Shown in pieces: positions 8,190 through 17,998 of a stretch of DNA of 64,000 nucleotides (position 1 is the stretch's first letter; each line of letters starts with the position of its first letter). The position numbers and the translations under genes were made by a program. The stretch comes from an uncultured Bacilli bacterium (lineage in GTDB: Bacteria > Bacillota_I > Bacilli_A > RFN20 > CAG-288): positions 206,309 to 270,308 of the forward strand of contig CALVMW010000001.1 of the NCBI GenBank assembly GCA_944349335.1, written 5' to 3'. The notes beneath the pieces were generated by a model. It was not told where the DNA came from, searched no databases, and was given only the letters and a program-made list of their open reading frames with translations.

Positions 8190-10466
8190 TTATTCTTTAT
8201 CGTTACGCTTAGATTTAAGAAGTTCACGTATCGATTTAGCTTGCTTCTTATCAGTGGGAGCAGAAATAGGTTTAGTAGGTTTTATAAGTTTGCCAGTATT
8301 TACTGAATAATATCCTTCCTTTAAAGCTTGCTGGCGATTGTTAGTAAGAGTATCTTGCTTCGAATTAAGGAAGATAGGATTAACGCTTGATTGAACTTTA
8401 GTTACGGCTTTTTCAAAAGCTTCTTGAGCTGTCAAATTACCTTGATAGACTCTTATCTTATGCTTCTTTACATCGAAACTAACTTTTTGAGGATCGATAG
8501 CTTTAATATCTTTATTGCGAGCACGGATAGGATGTAAAGGTCCACTAATCTTCTTAGGAGCTTGACTCTCTTTTTCACTAATCTCAGCTTTCTCAGCTTC
8601 TTTCTCTTCTTCTTTAATCGGCTCAGCTAAGACAAACTTATCAGGTCTAATAGGCTCTTTCTTCTCTTTAATAAGAGGTTCAAGAGGTTTATGAGCTTCT
8701 CTAACTTCAGAAGTGACCTCTTCTTTATCTTGAGTAGTAACCTTCTCTTCCTCTTTAACTTCAGGAATATCTATAGTACTACTCTTAACTTCTCTAGGCT
8801 CTTCTTTAGTCTTCTGATCACTAGGACTTATAACTTCTTCAGGTTCAATAGGAGCAATATAAGTTTCCTTAGTGTAATCTTTTCTTTCACTTAAGTCATT
8901 AACTGCTATAAATTCAACATATTCACTTCTATCACTAGCTAACTCTTTAACTTCTTTTTCATGCTCTTCTTCTTGCGGTCTTAAGCCATCATTTAGTGAA
9001 GAATTGATGGCAACAACATGAGTCTCTTTAGGAGCAGTATAAGTTTCCTTAGTGTAATCTTTTCTTTCACTTAAGTCGTTAACTGCGATAAGTTCAACAT
9101 ATTCACTTCTATCACTAGCTAACTCTTTAACTTCTTTTTCATGCTCTTCTTCTTGCGGTCTTAAGCCATCGTTTAATGAAGAATTGATTGCAACAACGTA
9201 AGTCTCTTTAGGAATAGTATAAACAACTTTAGAATAATCTACTCTCGTATTTAGATCGTTGATAGCAATAATTTCTAAATAATCTTTTCTATCAGATAAG
9301 GTTTCTTTTAATACGTAAGGATGAATCTCTTCTTGTGGTCTTATGCCGGTAATAAGAGGAGCATTGATAGCGATAATAGTAACTAATTGTAGAGGTTCTC
9401 TCTCTTCAATAATAATCGGTTTACTTACTTCTTCTTTACCTAATTGAGTAATATCTTCTTTCTCTCTAACTACATCGATGAATGGGTGATCATTTAAATC
9501 ATCTAAGCCAGGAAGATAATCAGGTCTCTCATATTCACTACCTAAAGAAATGTAGATCTCATCAGCTAAAACATTCTCTTCAGGTAAGAAACGAATCTTA
9601 GGTAGATTATTAGGATCTAAGGATTCAATTATTTTTTCAACGTCGCTCTCTTCTAATAAAGGAAGAGTAAAGGGACCTTTATCTTTTAATCCTTCAAGAG
9701 AATCTAATATTTTAACTTCACGATAAGTAGGTAAGATAGCTTTGCCTAGTTGCTCGACTTCTTTTACTTCAACTTCCTTTATTACCTCTTCATTAGGTTT
9801 ACTCTGTTCCTCAACTACTTTAACTTCCTTTTTCCTCTTTTTAATCATAGCTAAAATATCGATAAGCCAAGAAACTATAAGAACTATAGCTAAAAGATAA
9901 ATAAAAGCAGAGAAGTATTCAGTACCATAAGGGATAGCAAGAGAAGCAAGTACACCACTAGAAGCAAATAAATTAGCTAATTGATTTAAAGGATTAGTAA
10001 ATAGAATGATACCTTGACTAGATAAGACATTCATTACAATAGCAAAATCATAGAAGAGAAGGAAAGCTAAGACTAAAATAGCCGATAAAATTAAAAAAGT
10101 ATAACGGAGAGGACGAACTTTTCTTTCAGAGGATTTAATTCTCCCGATTAAGACAAAAGGTAGATAGAAGAAGAAAAGTAGAATGATAGTAAAAAGGTAA
10201 TAGCAACAGAAGAAAATAAATGATCCATACTCAAAGGAAGAAAATAGATCAGGGACTCCTAAAGCGCTTTTAAAATAGAGGATTAGATTATCAAAAATAT
10301 CTTTGAATTCTGAAGAAGGAAAGATAGATTCAGCAGCAGGAGTAAAAGCAACTACTAAAAGCGCTACACCAACCAATAAGAAAATTAGCCAAACGACGAA
10401 AAAGACAAGGCTAACTACATGCCTCTTCTTTCCGCCACCAGGCTCTTGGGCTACATTTTTATTCAT
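8190..10466 (-). CDS. Membrane protein with three 60-residue repeats, function unknown
   Basis: 758 residues. The N-terminal 210 carry four or five hydrophobic segments (about 15-45, 65-95, 108-140 and 188-212). The rest is a long charged, probably cytoplasmic region. At about residues 358-540 come three tandem 60-residue units of the pattern VVAINSSLNDGLRPQEEEHE ... ELIAVNDL; the last two are almost identical and the first is more diverged. A proline- and glutamate-rich stretch follows, then a conserved-looking basic end (KIRVYQGNLTAQEAFEKAV). The start at 10466 has a GGAGG site. I do not recognise a family. A membrane scaffold or cell-division accessory is conceivable, but nothing in the sequence decides it. 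Confidence 0.8.
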   Translation of the reverse strand: MNKNVAQEPGGGKKRHVVSLVFFVVWLIFLLVGVALLVVAFTPAAESIFPSSEFKDIFDNLILYFKSALGVPDLFSSFEYGSFIFFCCYYLFTIILLFFFYLPFVLIGRIKSSERKVRPLRYTFLILSAILVLAFLLFYDFAIVMNVLSSQGIILFTNPLNQLANLFASSGVLASLAIPYGTEYFSAFIYLLAIVLIVSWLIDILAMIKKRKKEVKVVEEQSKPNEEVIKEVEVKEVEQLGKAILPTYREVKILDSLEGLKDKGPFTLPLLEESDVEKIIESLDPNNLPKIRFLPEENVLADEIYISLGSEYERPDYLPGLDDLNDHPFIDVVREKEDITQLGKEEVSKPIIIEEREPLQLVTIIAINAPLITGIRPQEEIHPYVLKETLSDRKDYLEIIAINDLNTRVDYSKVVYTIPKETYVVAINSSLNDGLRPQEEEHEKEVKELASDRSEYVELIAVNDLSERKDYTKETYTAPKETHVVAINSSLNDGLRPQEEEHEKEVKELASDRSEYVEFIAVNDLSERKDYTKETYIAPIEPEEVISPSDQKTKEEPREVKSSTIDIPEVKEEEKVTTQDKEEVTSEVREAHKPLEPLIKEKKEPIRPDKFVLAEPIKEEEKEAEKAEISEKESQAPKKISGPLHPIRARNKDIKAIDPQKVSFDVKKHKIRVYQGNLTAQEAFEKAVTKVQSSVNPIFLNSKQDTLTNNRQQALKEGYYSVNTGKLIKPTKPISAPTDKKQAKSIRELLKSKRNDKE
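8851..9390. repeat. Three tandem 180-bp repeats inside a coding region
   Basis: Units begin at about 8851, 9031 and 9211 with exactly 180-bp spacing (for example GGAGCAATATAAG, GGAGCAGTATAAG, GGAATAGTATAAA). The first two are nearly identical in DNA, which indicates a recent duplication. The unit is 60 codons, so copy-number change keeps the frame. Confidence 0.85.
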
Positions 10467-10804
10467 TGAAGAAACCTCCGTTTATAAATAGTAAAATCGA
10501 TAGTTTCCCTTAAATCATCTTTATGATACTACCTAAAGAAGGAATCTGCAAGATAATTTGATAATTATCATATAAAAATTAAGAAACAACTTTATTGAAA
10601 TATATGGTGTTTTCATATTTCTTTACAAAAGGAAAACCCGCTGGTTGATGAATAATCCAGCGGGCAGCCTGTGTGCTATTCAATAGAATTTGATTGGCTA
10701 AATAACGAATATAATTTACATTATTTATCAAAAAAATGCAATGATGATTTGAATTTAGTTATCATTATTGTCTATAAATGTTAAAATCTCTACGGAGGAT
10801 AATT
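10467..10804. other. Divergent intergenic region with an isolated 8-bp hairpin
   Basis: It carries the promoters for the two diverging genes. CCCGCTGG (10637-10644) and CCAGCGGG (10657-10664) form a perfect GC-rich stem. On the minus strand it is followed by TTTTCCTTTT, so it could end a short leftward transcript starting around 10730; no gene is visible there. I see no recognisable riboswitch. Confidence 0.5.
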
Positions 10805-11542
10805 ATGAATAATTCAAATAAAGCAGTTTTCTTCGATTGTTGGGATACAGTTATTTCCTTCCAAGAAAGAACGCCGAGTTGGAATGTGGAACCGCTTAAA
10901 AAACACGCCTTAAATCCTGAAGAAATTAATTTTAAAGCGGTTGAAGATTACTCTGAACGTTTCTTACGTGACTATATGAATTCACGCATGTTTTATGAGA
11001 TCGATGCCGTTCAATTCTATAATCTTATGGTTTACAACTTTAATATTAAACTCGATTGCACTACTAAAGAATGTATCCATGAGATCCTTAATCATTTAAA
11101 TCCCGAACCTTTAGAAGGTATTATGGATTTTCTTAAAAGATTAGAGAGAGATAATATTTACTATGCTATCCTTTCTAATACGATCTATGATGAAGATGAT
11201 ACCTTTGCAATCATTAAAAGAAAGTTACCTGATGCTCACTTTAATTTTTTCTTAGGGTCATCAAAAATAGCTGTAAAAAAACCCTATGAATTATTTTTTA
11301 ATACCGGTTTAAATTTAGCTCATAAAAGAAAAGAAGATTCTATCTATATAGGTGATTCATTCTATGCTGATATTTATGGTGCTAATAACTCCGCTTTTAA
11401 TAATTGTATCTACTTAAATACTCACCATAGAGATAAGAATAGATTCTCTTTTATTCCTGGCTTTGATAATCTTCGTTATGAAGAATGTTTTTCTTATAAA
11501 GATGTCATTAAACTTTATGATGAAGGTAAATTATGGAAATAA
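10805..11542 (+). CDS. HAD-superfamily hydrolase
   Basis: 245 residues from the ATG at 10805, which follows CGGAGGAT; an in-frame ATG 27 bases upstream has no such site. The HAD motifs are visible: I FFDCWDTV (nucleophile and acid aspartates), II ILSNT, III the lysine in VKKPYELFF, and IV IYIGDSFYADI. The cap region (about 30-115) is helical. Phosphatase or related hydrolase; substrate unknown. It overlaps the thioesterase gene by 10 bp and is first in an operon reaching comFC and perhaps further. Confidence 0.85.
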   Translation: MNNSNKAVFFDCWDTVISFQERTPSWNVEPLKKHALNPEEINFKAVEDYSERFLRDYMNSRMFYEIDAVQFYNLMVYNFNIKLDCTTKECIHEILNHLNPEPLEGIMDFLKRLERDNIYYAILSNTIYDEDDTFAIIKRKLPDAHFNFFLGSSKIAVKKPYELFFNTGLNLAHKRKEDSIYIGDSFYADIYGANNSAFNNCIYLNTHHRDKNRFSFIPGFDNLRYEECFSYKDVIKLYDEGKLWK

Positions 11543-12276
11543 AAGATATTATTCCTTCAAAGCTTTATCATTGTGGCACATTTTCACTATCAAAGATTGA
11601 TAGTGAAGGTAATCCTGATCTACAAGAATTATTTTTAATATTTCAAAAATATGCTACTAAACATGCTGAAATATTATCGATAGATAAAGATTTTTATGAG
11701 CCTGAAAACTTACTTTACGTATTATTAAGAATCAAAGCCATTCTTTTAAAACGAATGAATACTACTGAGAAATATCGCATAGTAACTTATGCTTTATTCC
11801 CACAAAAAATACAGTTTTATCGTGAAGCATATATAGTCAATGAAAAAAACGAACCAGTTTGTTTAATCTCTTCCTTATGGGTACTAATAGATGGTTTTAA
11901 AAGAAGATTAGTTACTACTGATAAACTGATTAAAAGGTTAGAGCCTCTTTCTAGTGAAATGAAAAAGCTCGATTATTTATTCGGTAGAGAATTAAAACCT
12001 CTAAGCGATGAAAAAGGCGAGTTTTGTTTTAACTATCAAGTTAAAGAAGAAGATATCGATAATAACAAGCACATGAATAATACTGTCTACTTTAAACTGA
12101 TTCAAGAAGCTAAACTTAGTTCACTTATCAGCAGTATTGAAATTAATTTTGAAAAAGAATCCTTTTTATCTGATACCTTAAAAATCATGAAAAAAGAGGA
12201 AGATTACGGCACTTATTATTGTGGAATCAATAAAGATGATAAAATTTCTTTTAAAGCTTATGTAACATATAACTGA
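11533..12276 (+). CDS. Acyl-ACP thioesterase
   Basis: 247 residues, the usual length of a bacterial double-hotdog acyl-ACP thioesterase (Acyl-ACP_TE family), which releases fatty acids from acyl carrier protein. The second hotdog starts with the family signature EEDIDNNKHMNNTVYFKL near residues 173-190, whose Asp, Asn and His are the catalytic positions in the plant FatA/FatB relatives. The first hotdog opens with a sequence like SKIDSEGNPDLQELFLIFQ. Translation probably couples to the HAD gene through the 10-bp overlap. The C-terminal half is shorter than in plant enzymes, as is normal for bacteria. Confidence 0.85.
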   Translation: MEIKDIIPSKLYHCGTFSLSKIDSEGNPDLQELFLIFQKYATKHAEILSIDKDFYEPENLLYVLLRIKAILLKRMNTTEKYRIVTYALFPQKIQFYREAYIVNEKNEPVCLISSLWVLIDGFKRRLVTTDKLIKRLEPLSSEMKKLDYLFGRELKPLSDEKGEFCFNYQVKEEDIDNNKHMNNTVYFKLIQEAKLSSLISSIEINFEKESFLSDTLKIMKKEEDYGTYYCGINKDDKISFKAYVTYN

Positions 12277-12295
12277 TTCATCTCAAATATTATTG

Positions 12296-13432
12296 ATGAG
12301 TTATATATGTCCCATTTGCAAAAACAACGATGAAAAATATATCGGCTATTTCAATTCTCAACCTTATTGTAGACTATGCTTAGATTTTCAAGGTAGAAAA
12401 GCCGATAATAATTATCAAGTAACAAAAGATATTATTTTTAATTTAGAATATCCTTTAAGTGAAAAACAAGAGAAACTCTCTAAAGATGTTTATAGTAATT
12501 TAAAAGAAGGTAAAAATGTTCTAATCAACGCTGTAACTGGAGCAGGTAAGACAGAACTTATTTTTTTAAGCATGTATGAATATTTAAAAAGAGGATTACA
12601 TGTCGGCTTTGCTACTCCCCGAAAAGATGTGATTATTGACCTATTTCCGCGCTTTCAAAAAGCCTTTAAAAACTTAACTATCGCAACTGTATATGGAGAA
12701 CATACTAATAAATTAAACGCCGATATCATCCTTTTAACTTGCCATCAACTTTATCGATATCCTAATTATTTTGATTTATTGATATTAGATGAAGTCGATG
12801 CTTTTCCTTACTATAATAATGCTATTCTTCACAATATTTTTTATAATTCCATCAGAAAAAATTTTGTGATGATGAGCGCAACTATCGATGAACAATTAAA
12901 AAATGAAATCATCTCTAATAATGGCGTTATCCTCTCTTTATATGAAAGATATCACGGCGGTAAACTCATTGTTCCTAAGGTGATCAAATGCCCTTACTGC
13001 TTTATGCCTTTAATAGTAATCAACCTTTTATATAAGTTTATCAAATCTATGAAACCAGTCTTCATCTTTGCTCCTAAAATAGAAGATGGTAAACAATTAT
13101 TTAAACTTCTTCATTTACTATTTAAAAATGGTGAGTTCGTTTCTTCAAAAGAGGAATATAGAAGTATTTTTATCGATAAATTTAAAAATAAAGAACTAGA
13201 TTACTTAGTTACAACCTCAATTCTTGAAAGAGGAGTTACTGTTAAAGATTTACAAGTTATCGTCTACATGGCAGATGATGAGATTTATAATGAAAAAACA
13301 TTGATTCAAATAGCTGGAAGAGTAGGAAGAAAAAGTGATGCAAAAACTGGTGAAGTCTATTTTCTTGCTTGCGAAAAAACAAGAGATATATGCTCATGTA
13401 TAAATACTATCGATGGCTACAATAAAAGATAA
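12296..13432 (+). CDS. comFA: ComFA-like DNA helicase of competence
   Basis: 378 residues. An N-terminal zinc-binding knuckle pair (CPICKNND and CRLC) precedes a superfamily 2 helicase: Walker A NAVTGAGKTE near 80, DEVDAF in the DEAD position, MSATI as motif III, and a C-terminal motif VI around QIAGRVGRKSD. This is the plan of Bacillus ComFA, which helps drive transforming DNA inward. The ATG at 12296 is preferred to the TTG one codon earlier. There is no clear ribosome site, so translation may depend on the upstream gene 20 bp away. Confidence 0.88.
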   Translation: MSYICPICKNNDEKYIGYFNSQPYCRLCLDFQGRKADNNYQVTKDIIFNLEYPLSEKQEKLSKDVYSNLKEGKNVLINAVTGAGKTELIFLSMYEYLKRGLHVGFATPRKDVIIDLFPRFQKAFKNLTIATVYGEHTNKLNADIILLTCHQLYRYPNYFDLLILDEVDAFPYYNNAILHNIFYNSIRKNFVMMSATIDEQLKNEIISNNGVILSLYERYHGGKLIVPKVIKCPYCFMPLIVINLLYKFIKSMKPVFIFAPKIEDGKQLFKLLHLLFKNGEFVSSKEEYRSIFIDKFKNKELDYLVTTSILERGVTVKDLQVIVYMADDEIYNEKTLIQIAGRVGRKSDAKTGEVYFLACEKTRDICSCINTIDGYNKR

Positions 13433-14036
13433 AATATGTCTCTCATGTTTAAAACCTCTCTCTATCTCTCCTATACGAACAATCATAGAGAAAGAACCAT
13501 TTATTTGTGATTCTTGTCTTAAAAGTATCGATTATGCTCTTTATAAGAAAAGAATTTTTAATGTTGAATTTTTCTTTTTGTATCGCTATTCAAATATCAC
13601 AAAAAGGTGGCTGATCAATTTTAAAGAAAAAAGGGATGTCGCCTTAGCTCCCGCCTTTCTTTTTACAACTCATACTCTCGTAAAATTATATTGCTTTAAT
13701 AAGAGCATACTTACGATTCCTTCCACAAACAAAAATATGGAAAGAAGAGGGTTTAATCATTTAAAACTTATCCTTGATGCCTATAAAATCAATTCTTATT
13801 CCAATTTAAAAAAATCAGGTGAAGAAGAGCAAAAAAATGCTGATTTAGTGACAAGAAAAAGTCTTCAAAATATCTTTTCAGATGATATCTCTTTTTTAAA
13901 AAATAAAGATATTGTGCTATTTGATGATGTTTTAACAACGGGAACTACGATAAAATCTACCTTAAACTATTTAAAGGACAAAGTAAAAAGTGTAAAAGTT
14001 TTAATAATGATGGATAATTTTAGTAATTTAAAATAA
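13413..14036 (+). CDS. comFC: ComFC / phosphoribosyltransferase-like protein
   Basis: 207 residues, overlapping comFA by 20 bp as in many Bacilli. Two N-terminal CxxC pairs (CLSCLKP and CDSCLKS) bind zinc, and the C-terminal phosphoribosyltransferase fold carries the PRPP loop DDVLTTGTT near residue 170. The middle has the family run STNKNMERRGFNHLKLI. ComFC/GntX proteins are needed for DNA uptake in competent species. Together with comFA it suggests a late-competence module, although no com pilus genes are in this window. Confidence 0.88.
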   Translation: MATIKDKICLSCLKPLSISPIRTIIEKEPFICDSCLKSIDYALYKKRIFNVEFFFLYRYSNITKRWLINFKEKRDVALAPAFLFTTHTLVKLYCFNKSILTIPSTNKNMERRGFNHLKLILDAYKINSYSNLKKSGEEEQKNADLVTRKSLQNIFSDDISFLKNKDIVLFDDVLTTGTTIKSTLNYLKDKVKSVKVLIMMDNFSNLK

Positions 14037-14076
14037 TATTATTTAATTATATAATATATAAGCCCTAGGAGGACTT

Positions 14077-16080
14077 ATGTACGCACTTCTAAAGAAACAG
14101 AGAATTTTTCTTATTATCATATTCATCGTCGAGATGCTGACGATCGCAACAATCTTAACTTTATATTATCTTCTTCCAACTTTTGATAATTACTTAATCA
14201 TTTTAGCGATACTTACAGCTATCTTTTTCTTACTTGATTCTCTTAGTGTTCTTATCTTCAATGTAAAAATCAATAAGAAAAAAGGCGAAGTAGAATCAAA
14301 ATCTGCTGACATCCTCGGTGAAGATATTGATGCCGCCTATGAATTTGGTGAGATAGGACTTGCAGTCTGTGACAAAAATAATGTTGTTATGTGGGTAAAT
14401 AAGTTCCTTTCAGATAGAATTCACGATCTAGTTGATCAAAACATTTTAGGTGTTTTACCTGAGTTACAAAAACTTATCAATGATGATAAACCGATATCTA
14501 TCATGCATGAAAGACATAATTATCAAGTCGCTTTAATGAAAGAGGCGAGACTTTTCATCTTTAAAGAGACTACTGAATACGAAAGCATCCAAAAACTTAA
14601 TACTAATAATGCCCCTGTTGTCGGTTATTTAGCTATCGATAACTATTACGATGTTCAAATGGCAATCTCTGATGATTCTAAATTTTCTGATGCTGTCGCT
14701 AAAGTCAAGATGATAATTATGCAGTATGCATCCAAAAATCATATTCTTATAAGACAAATAAAAGAAGATAGATATATCTTAATCACAACCAAAGAAAATT
14801 ATGATAGTATTCTAGCTAATAGATTTTCTGTTGTAGATGATGTAAAAAATAAATTAGATGCTGGATTTACTATCTCCTTAGGTTTCGCTCATGGTTTCCC
14901 TGATTTTTCTAAACTTTCTGAAGATGCTTCCTCCGCTCTTGATGTTGCATTATCCCGTGGAGGTGATCAGACAGTTGTTCAGCCTTATGGAAAAACGATG
15001 AGCTATTATGGTGGTAAAACTGAATCTAAGCCTGATAGAAACCGCGTTAAAATGCGCACTATGTCTAACTCATTTCTCGCTACTCTCCGCGGCTTTAGCA
15101 AAGTTGTTATCGCTGGTCACCAAGATGCGGATTTTGATGCGATAGGTGCTTGTTTAGGTATTTATGCTATCGCTAAAAGAGCAGGTATTGAACATCCTAA
15201 AATATGCTATGAGGAACAACAAGTAGAAGAAAATTGCCGCACAGCCATAAATACAAAATTTACAGCTCACGATCAAAGCATCCGCTTTATCGATATGAAG
15301 AGCCTTGATGCCTTTATCGATGACCGTACAATCTTGATCATGGTTGATCACAATAATCCTAACATTTCTATTTTCCCCAATATCGCTAATAAATTTAAAA
15401 ATATTGCCATCATAGATCACCATAGACCTGGTAATTTCAAAGTAGAGAATCCTAACTTCTCAAATATAGATCCTTCAGCTTCTTCAACTTGTGAACTTAT
15501 CACTTCTTATATCAAATATGGTATGGAGAATATTCCTTTAGATAGCAGAACAGCTACCTTTATGTTAACTGGTATCTGCCTTGATACTCATTTCTTTAAG
15601 TCTAAATCTTCCTCTGCAACTTTTGATGCAGCTAGTTACCTTATTGATGAAGGTGCTGATGAAAATGCCGCTGATGATTTCTTAAAAGAAAACATTCAAG
15701 TTTATCAACAAAAGATCGGTTTGATGAATAAGATGGAACCTATAAATAACGATATCATCATAGTTTCCACACCCGATACTGAAGAATATTCTGATGTTAT
15801 GCTTTCAATAGTAGCTGATGAAGCCTTAACTATAAGAGGAGTTAAATGTTCCTTCTCTATCGGTAGAGTTAATAGAAATACTATTAAATGCTCCGCTAGA
15901 TCTGATGGAACCGTTAACTGTCAATTATTGATGGAAAAATTAGGTGGTGGCGGTCATCTAAATATGGCGGCTGCTAGTTTTAGAGATACGAGCGTCGACG
16001 AAGTAAAAAATAGATTGAGAGTCGTCTTAAAAGATTATTTAGAAGACGCTGGATATAACAATAAAGGAGATAAAGCATGA
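14077..16080 (+). CDS. gdpP: Cyclic-di-AMP phosphodiesterase GdpP
   Basis: 667 residues. Two membrane helices (about 10-58) are followed by a PAS-like domain, a degenerate GGDEF region, and a DHH-DHHA1 phosphodiesterase module. In that module AGHQDADFDAIGA (near 345), VDHNN and IDHHRPG supply metal ligands, and GGGGHLNMAA (near 623) is the DHHA1 signature. It cleaves c-di-AMP to pApA and so affects potassium and cell-wall homeostasis. An AGGAGG site lies before the ATG. It overlaps rplI by 4 bp, the conserved gdpP-rplI-dnaB order of Firmicutes. Confidence 0.96.
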   Translation: MYALLKKQRIFLIIIFIVEMLTIATILTLYYLLPTFDNYLIILAILTAIFFLLDSLSVLIFNVKINKKKGEVESKSADILGEDIDAAYEFGEIGLAVCDKNNVVMWVNKFLSDRIHDLVDQNILGVLPELQKLINDDKPISIMHERHNYQVALMKEARLFIFKETTEYESIQKLNTNNAPVVGYLAIDNYYDVQMAISDDSKFSDAVAKVKMIIMQYASKNHILIRQIKEDRYILITTKENYDSILANRFSVVDDVKNKLDAGFTISLGFAHGFPDFSKLSEDASSALDVALSRGGDQTVVQPYGKTMSYYGGKTESKPDRNRVKMRTMSNSFLATLRGFSKVVIAGHQDADFDAIGACLGIYAIAKRAGIEHPKICYEEQQVEENCRTAINTKFTAHDQSIRFIDMKSLDAFIDDRTILIMVDHNNPNISIFPNIANKFKNIAIIDHHRPGNFKVENPNFSNIDPSASSTCELITSYIKYGMENIPLDSRTATFMLTGICLDTHFFKSKSSSATFDAASYLIDEGADENAADDFLKENIQVYQQKIGLMNKMEPINNDIIIVSTPDTEEYSDVMLSIVADEALTIRGVKCSFSIGRVNRNTIKCSARSDGTVNCQLLMEKLGGGGHLNMAAASFRDTSVDEVKNRLRVVLKDYLEDAGYNNKGDKA

Positions 16081-16535
16081 AAGTATTAATGAAAAAAGAT
16101 TTGCGCAAAGTAGGTAAAAAAGGAGAGCTTGTCGAAGTCTCCGATGGATATGGCGCTAATTATTTAATTCCAAATGGTTATGCTGTTCTCTTTACTGAGA
16201 AGGCAAAAAAAGATTACGAAAAAGAATTAGAACTTGAAAAAATCGCTGATGAAAAAAGAAGAGAAGAAGCTTCATTATTAGCTGAAAAATTAAAAAATAT
16301 CACTTTAGAATTTGAGGCTTATGCTGGAAGAAGAGGAGAGATGATCGGTACTATCTCTTTTAAAGAGATCATCGAAGCTCTCAAGAAAAAGGAAAATATC
16401 ATCATCGAAAAGAAGATGATTGTTGATAAAGATATGATTATCAACGGTTTTGGAAATACTAAAGTAAAAGTTGAACTCTATAAAGGAGTCTTCGGATTTA
16501 TCAATATTCATGTAAGTCTGAAGGAGAAGAAGTAA
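16077..16535 (+). CDS. rplI: 50S ribosomal protein bL9
   Basis: 152 residues. The N-terminal domain begins MKVLMKKDLRKVGKKGELVE and includes the conserved GYGANYLIPNGYA. A long helix rich in K and E follows, and then a C-terminal domain. Normal length. It overlaps gdpP by 4 bp and abuts dnaB (TAATG). Confidence 0.97.
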   Translation: MKVLMKKDLRKVGKKGELVEVSDGYGANYLIPNGYAVLFTEKAKKDYEKELELEKIADEKRREEASLLAEKLKNITLEFEAYAGRRGEMIGTISFKEIIEALKKKENIIIEKKMIVDKDMIINGFGNTKVKVELYKGVFGFINIHVSLKEKK

Positions 16536-17998
16536 TGGCCGATAAAAATGATTCTTCTCTTAATGAAAAAGCATTATTAGGCTATATTCTTTCTCAAGAA
16601 TCGGGAGATGCACTTTTAACTGCTTCTACTATTCTCGAAGAGAATGATTTTACCTTGCCTCAAAATCGTCTCATCTTTAAGACGATTTTAGACATGAGCA
16701 AGAAGAATATCAAAGCGGACTATGCTACTCTAGTTCAAGAGTTAGATAACCTTCATATTCTTGACACTGTCGGTGGAAGAGAATATATAAAATCTCTTCT
16801 TGACTCTATGGATGAATTCCCTTCTAATCCAGAGAATTATATCAATTATATTAAAGATCGCGCCTTATTAAATTCCTTCATCAAAAAATTAGGAGATATT
16901 CAAAAAGATGCCGAACAAAAGCCTATTTCCGACATCAGTTCTTTTATCGGTAAAGCTGAAAGCGACATCGTTTCTATCACTCAAAAAAGACGAGTATCTC
17001 AATTTTTAAACATGTCTGAGCTTTCTGATCAAATAGTTGCCACCCTAGTAAAACAGAGCGATTACTTTAATAAACATAAACATCGCGTCAATGGTGTCAC
17101 TGGTTTAGAAACTGGTTATTCTAATCTCGACCACCTTACAAAAGGCTGGCATGGTGGTAATACTATCATCATCGGTGCTCGTCCTTCCGTCGGTAAAACT
17201 ACTTTTTCTATAAACCTTCTCTATCAAGTTGCAAAAAGAGGTATTCCTGTTCTTTTCTTCTCTCTAGAAATGGGACCTGTCAGCATCGGTATGAAACTTC
17301 TTTCTTTAATCTCTGATCTTACTACTGATGAGATAAATGATCTTCAGTTCTTGCCCGGTTCTAAAAAAGAGCAGATTCAAGTATTAGCTAAAGATAATGA
17401 ACAAGTTAAAAATGTTAAAAAACTGCAGAGTGGATTAAATGAACTTGCTTCATTACCTTTCTATATCGATGATGATCGTTCTTCAAGAATCCTCGACATC
17501 ATTTCTAAATGTACAAAATTAAAGAATTTAGTTCCTGATCTCGGTTTAGTAGCTATCGACTATTTAGGAAGAATCACCAACGGCAAAGTTAACGATAGCC
17601 GTCAAGCCGAAATCGCTTCATATTCTAACCAATTAAAGCAGTTAGCATTAGATTTAGATATACCGATTATTATTCTTTCACAGCTATCAAGACTTCCTGA
17701 TCGTCGTAAAGAAGGACATAAGCCACAGATGTCTGACCTTCGTGACTCTGGCGATATTGAGCAAGACGCTGATATGATTTTGATGCTCTATCGTTCAGAC
17801 TATTACGATAATAATTCATCTGAAAATTTTGATAGTGCTGAAATGAATAACAACAATCCTATTTCCCAAGTTTTTGTCTCCCTTGTTAAAAATCGTAATG
17901 GACCTACTGGTCAGCTCAAGTTTATTTACGATCGTTCCCATAATTCCTTTATGGCTGCCGCTGATGATAGAGAGGATGCTCCATTCAATGAAGTTTAA
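16535..17998 (+). CDS. dnaB: Replicative DNA helicase DnaB
   Basis: 487 residues. The N-terminal DnaB domain starts NEKALLGYILSQE. The RecA-like motor has Walker A GARPSVGKTTFS near 215, FFSLEMG, VAIDYLGRI in the Walker B position, the conserved ILSQLSRLPDRR, and DLRDSGDIEQDADMI. The hexameric helicase at replication forks. Its last 11 bases overlap the start of walJ. Confidence 0.97.
   Translation: MADKNDSSLNEKALLGYILSQESGDALLTASTILEENDFTLPQNRLIFKTILDMSKKNIKADYATLVQELDNLHILDTVGGREYIKSLLDSMDEFPSNPENYINYIKDRALLNSFIKKLGDIQKDAEQKPISDISSFIGKAESDIVSITQKRRVSQFLNMSELSDQIVATLVKQSDYFNKHKHRVNGVTGLETGYSNLDHLTKGWHGGNTIIIGARPSVGKTTFSINLLYQVAKRGIPVLFFSLEMGPVSIGMKLLSLISDLTTDEINDLQFLPGSKKEQIQVLAKDNEQVKNVKKLQSGLNELASLPFYIDDDRSSRILDIISKCTKLKNLVPDLGLVAIDYLGRITNGKVNDSRQAEIASYSNQLKQLALDLDIPIIILSQLSRLPDRRKEGHKPQMSDLRDSGDIEQDADMILMLYRSDYYDNNSSENFDSAEMNNNNPISQVFVSLVKNRNGPTGQLKFIYDRSHNSFMAAADDREDAPFNEV

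Noticed and set aside
15154-15423. Minus-strand open frame inside gdpP
   Set aside because: Shadow of the DHH region; no family match or ribosome site.
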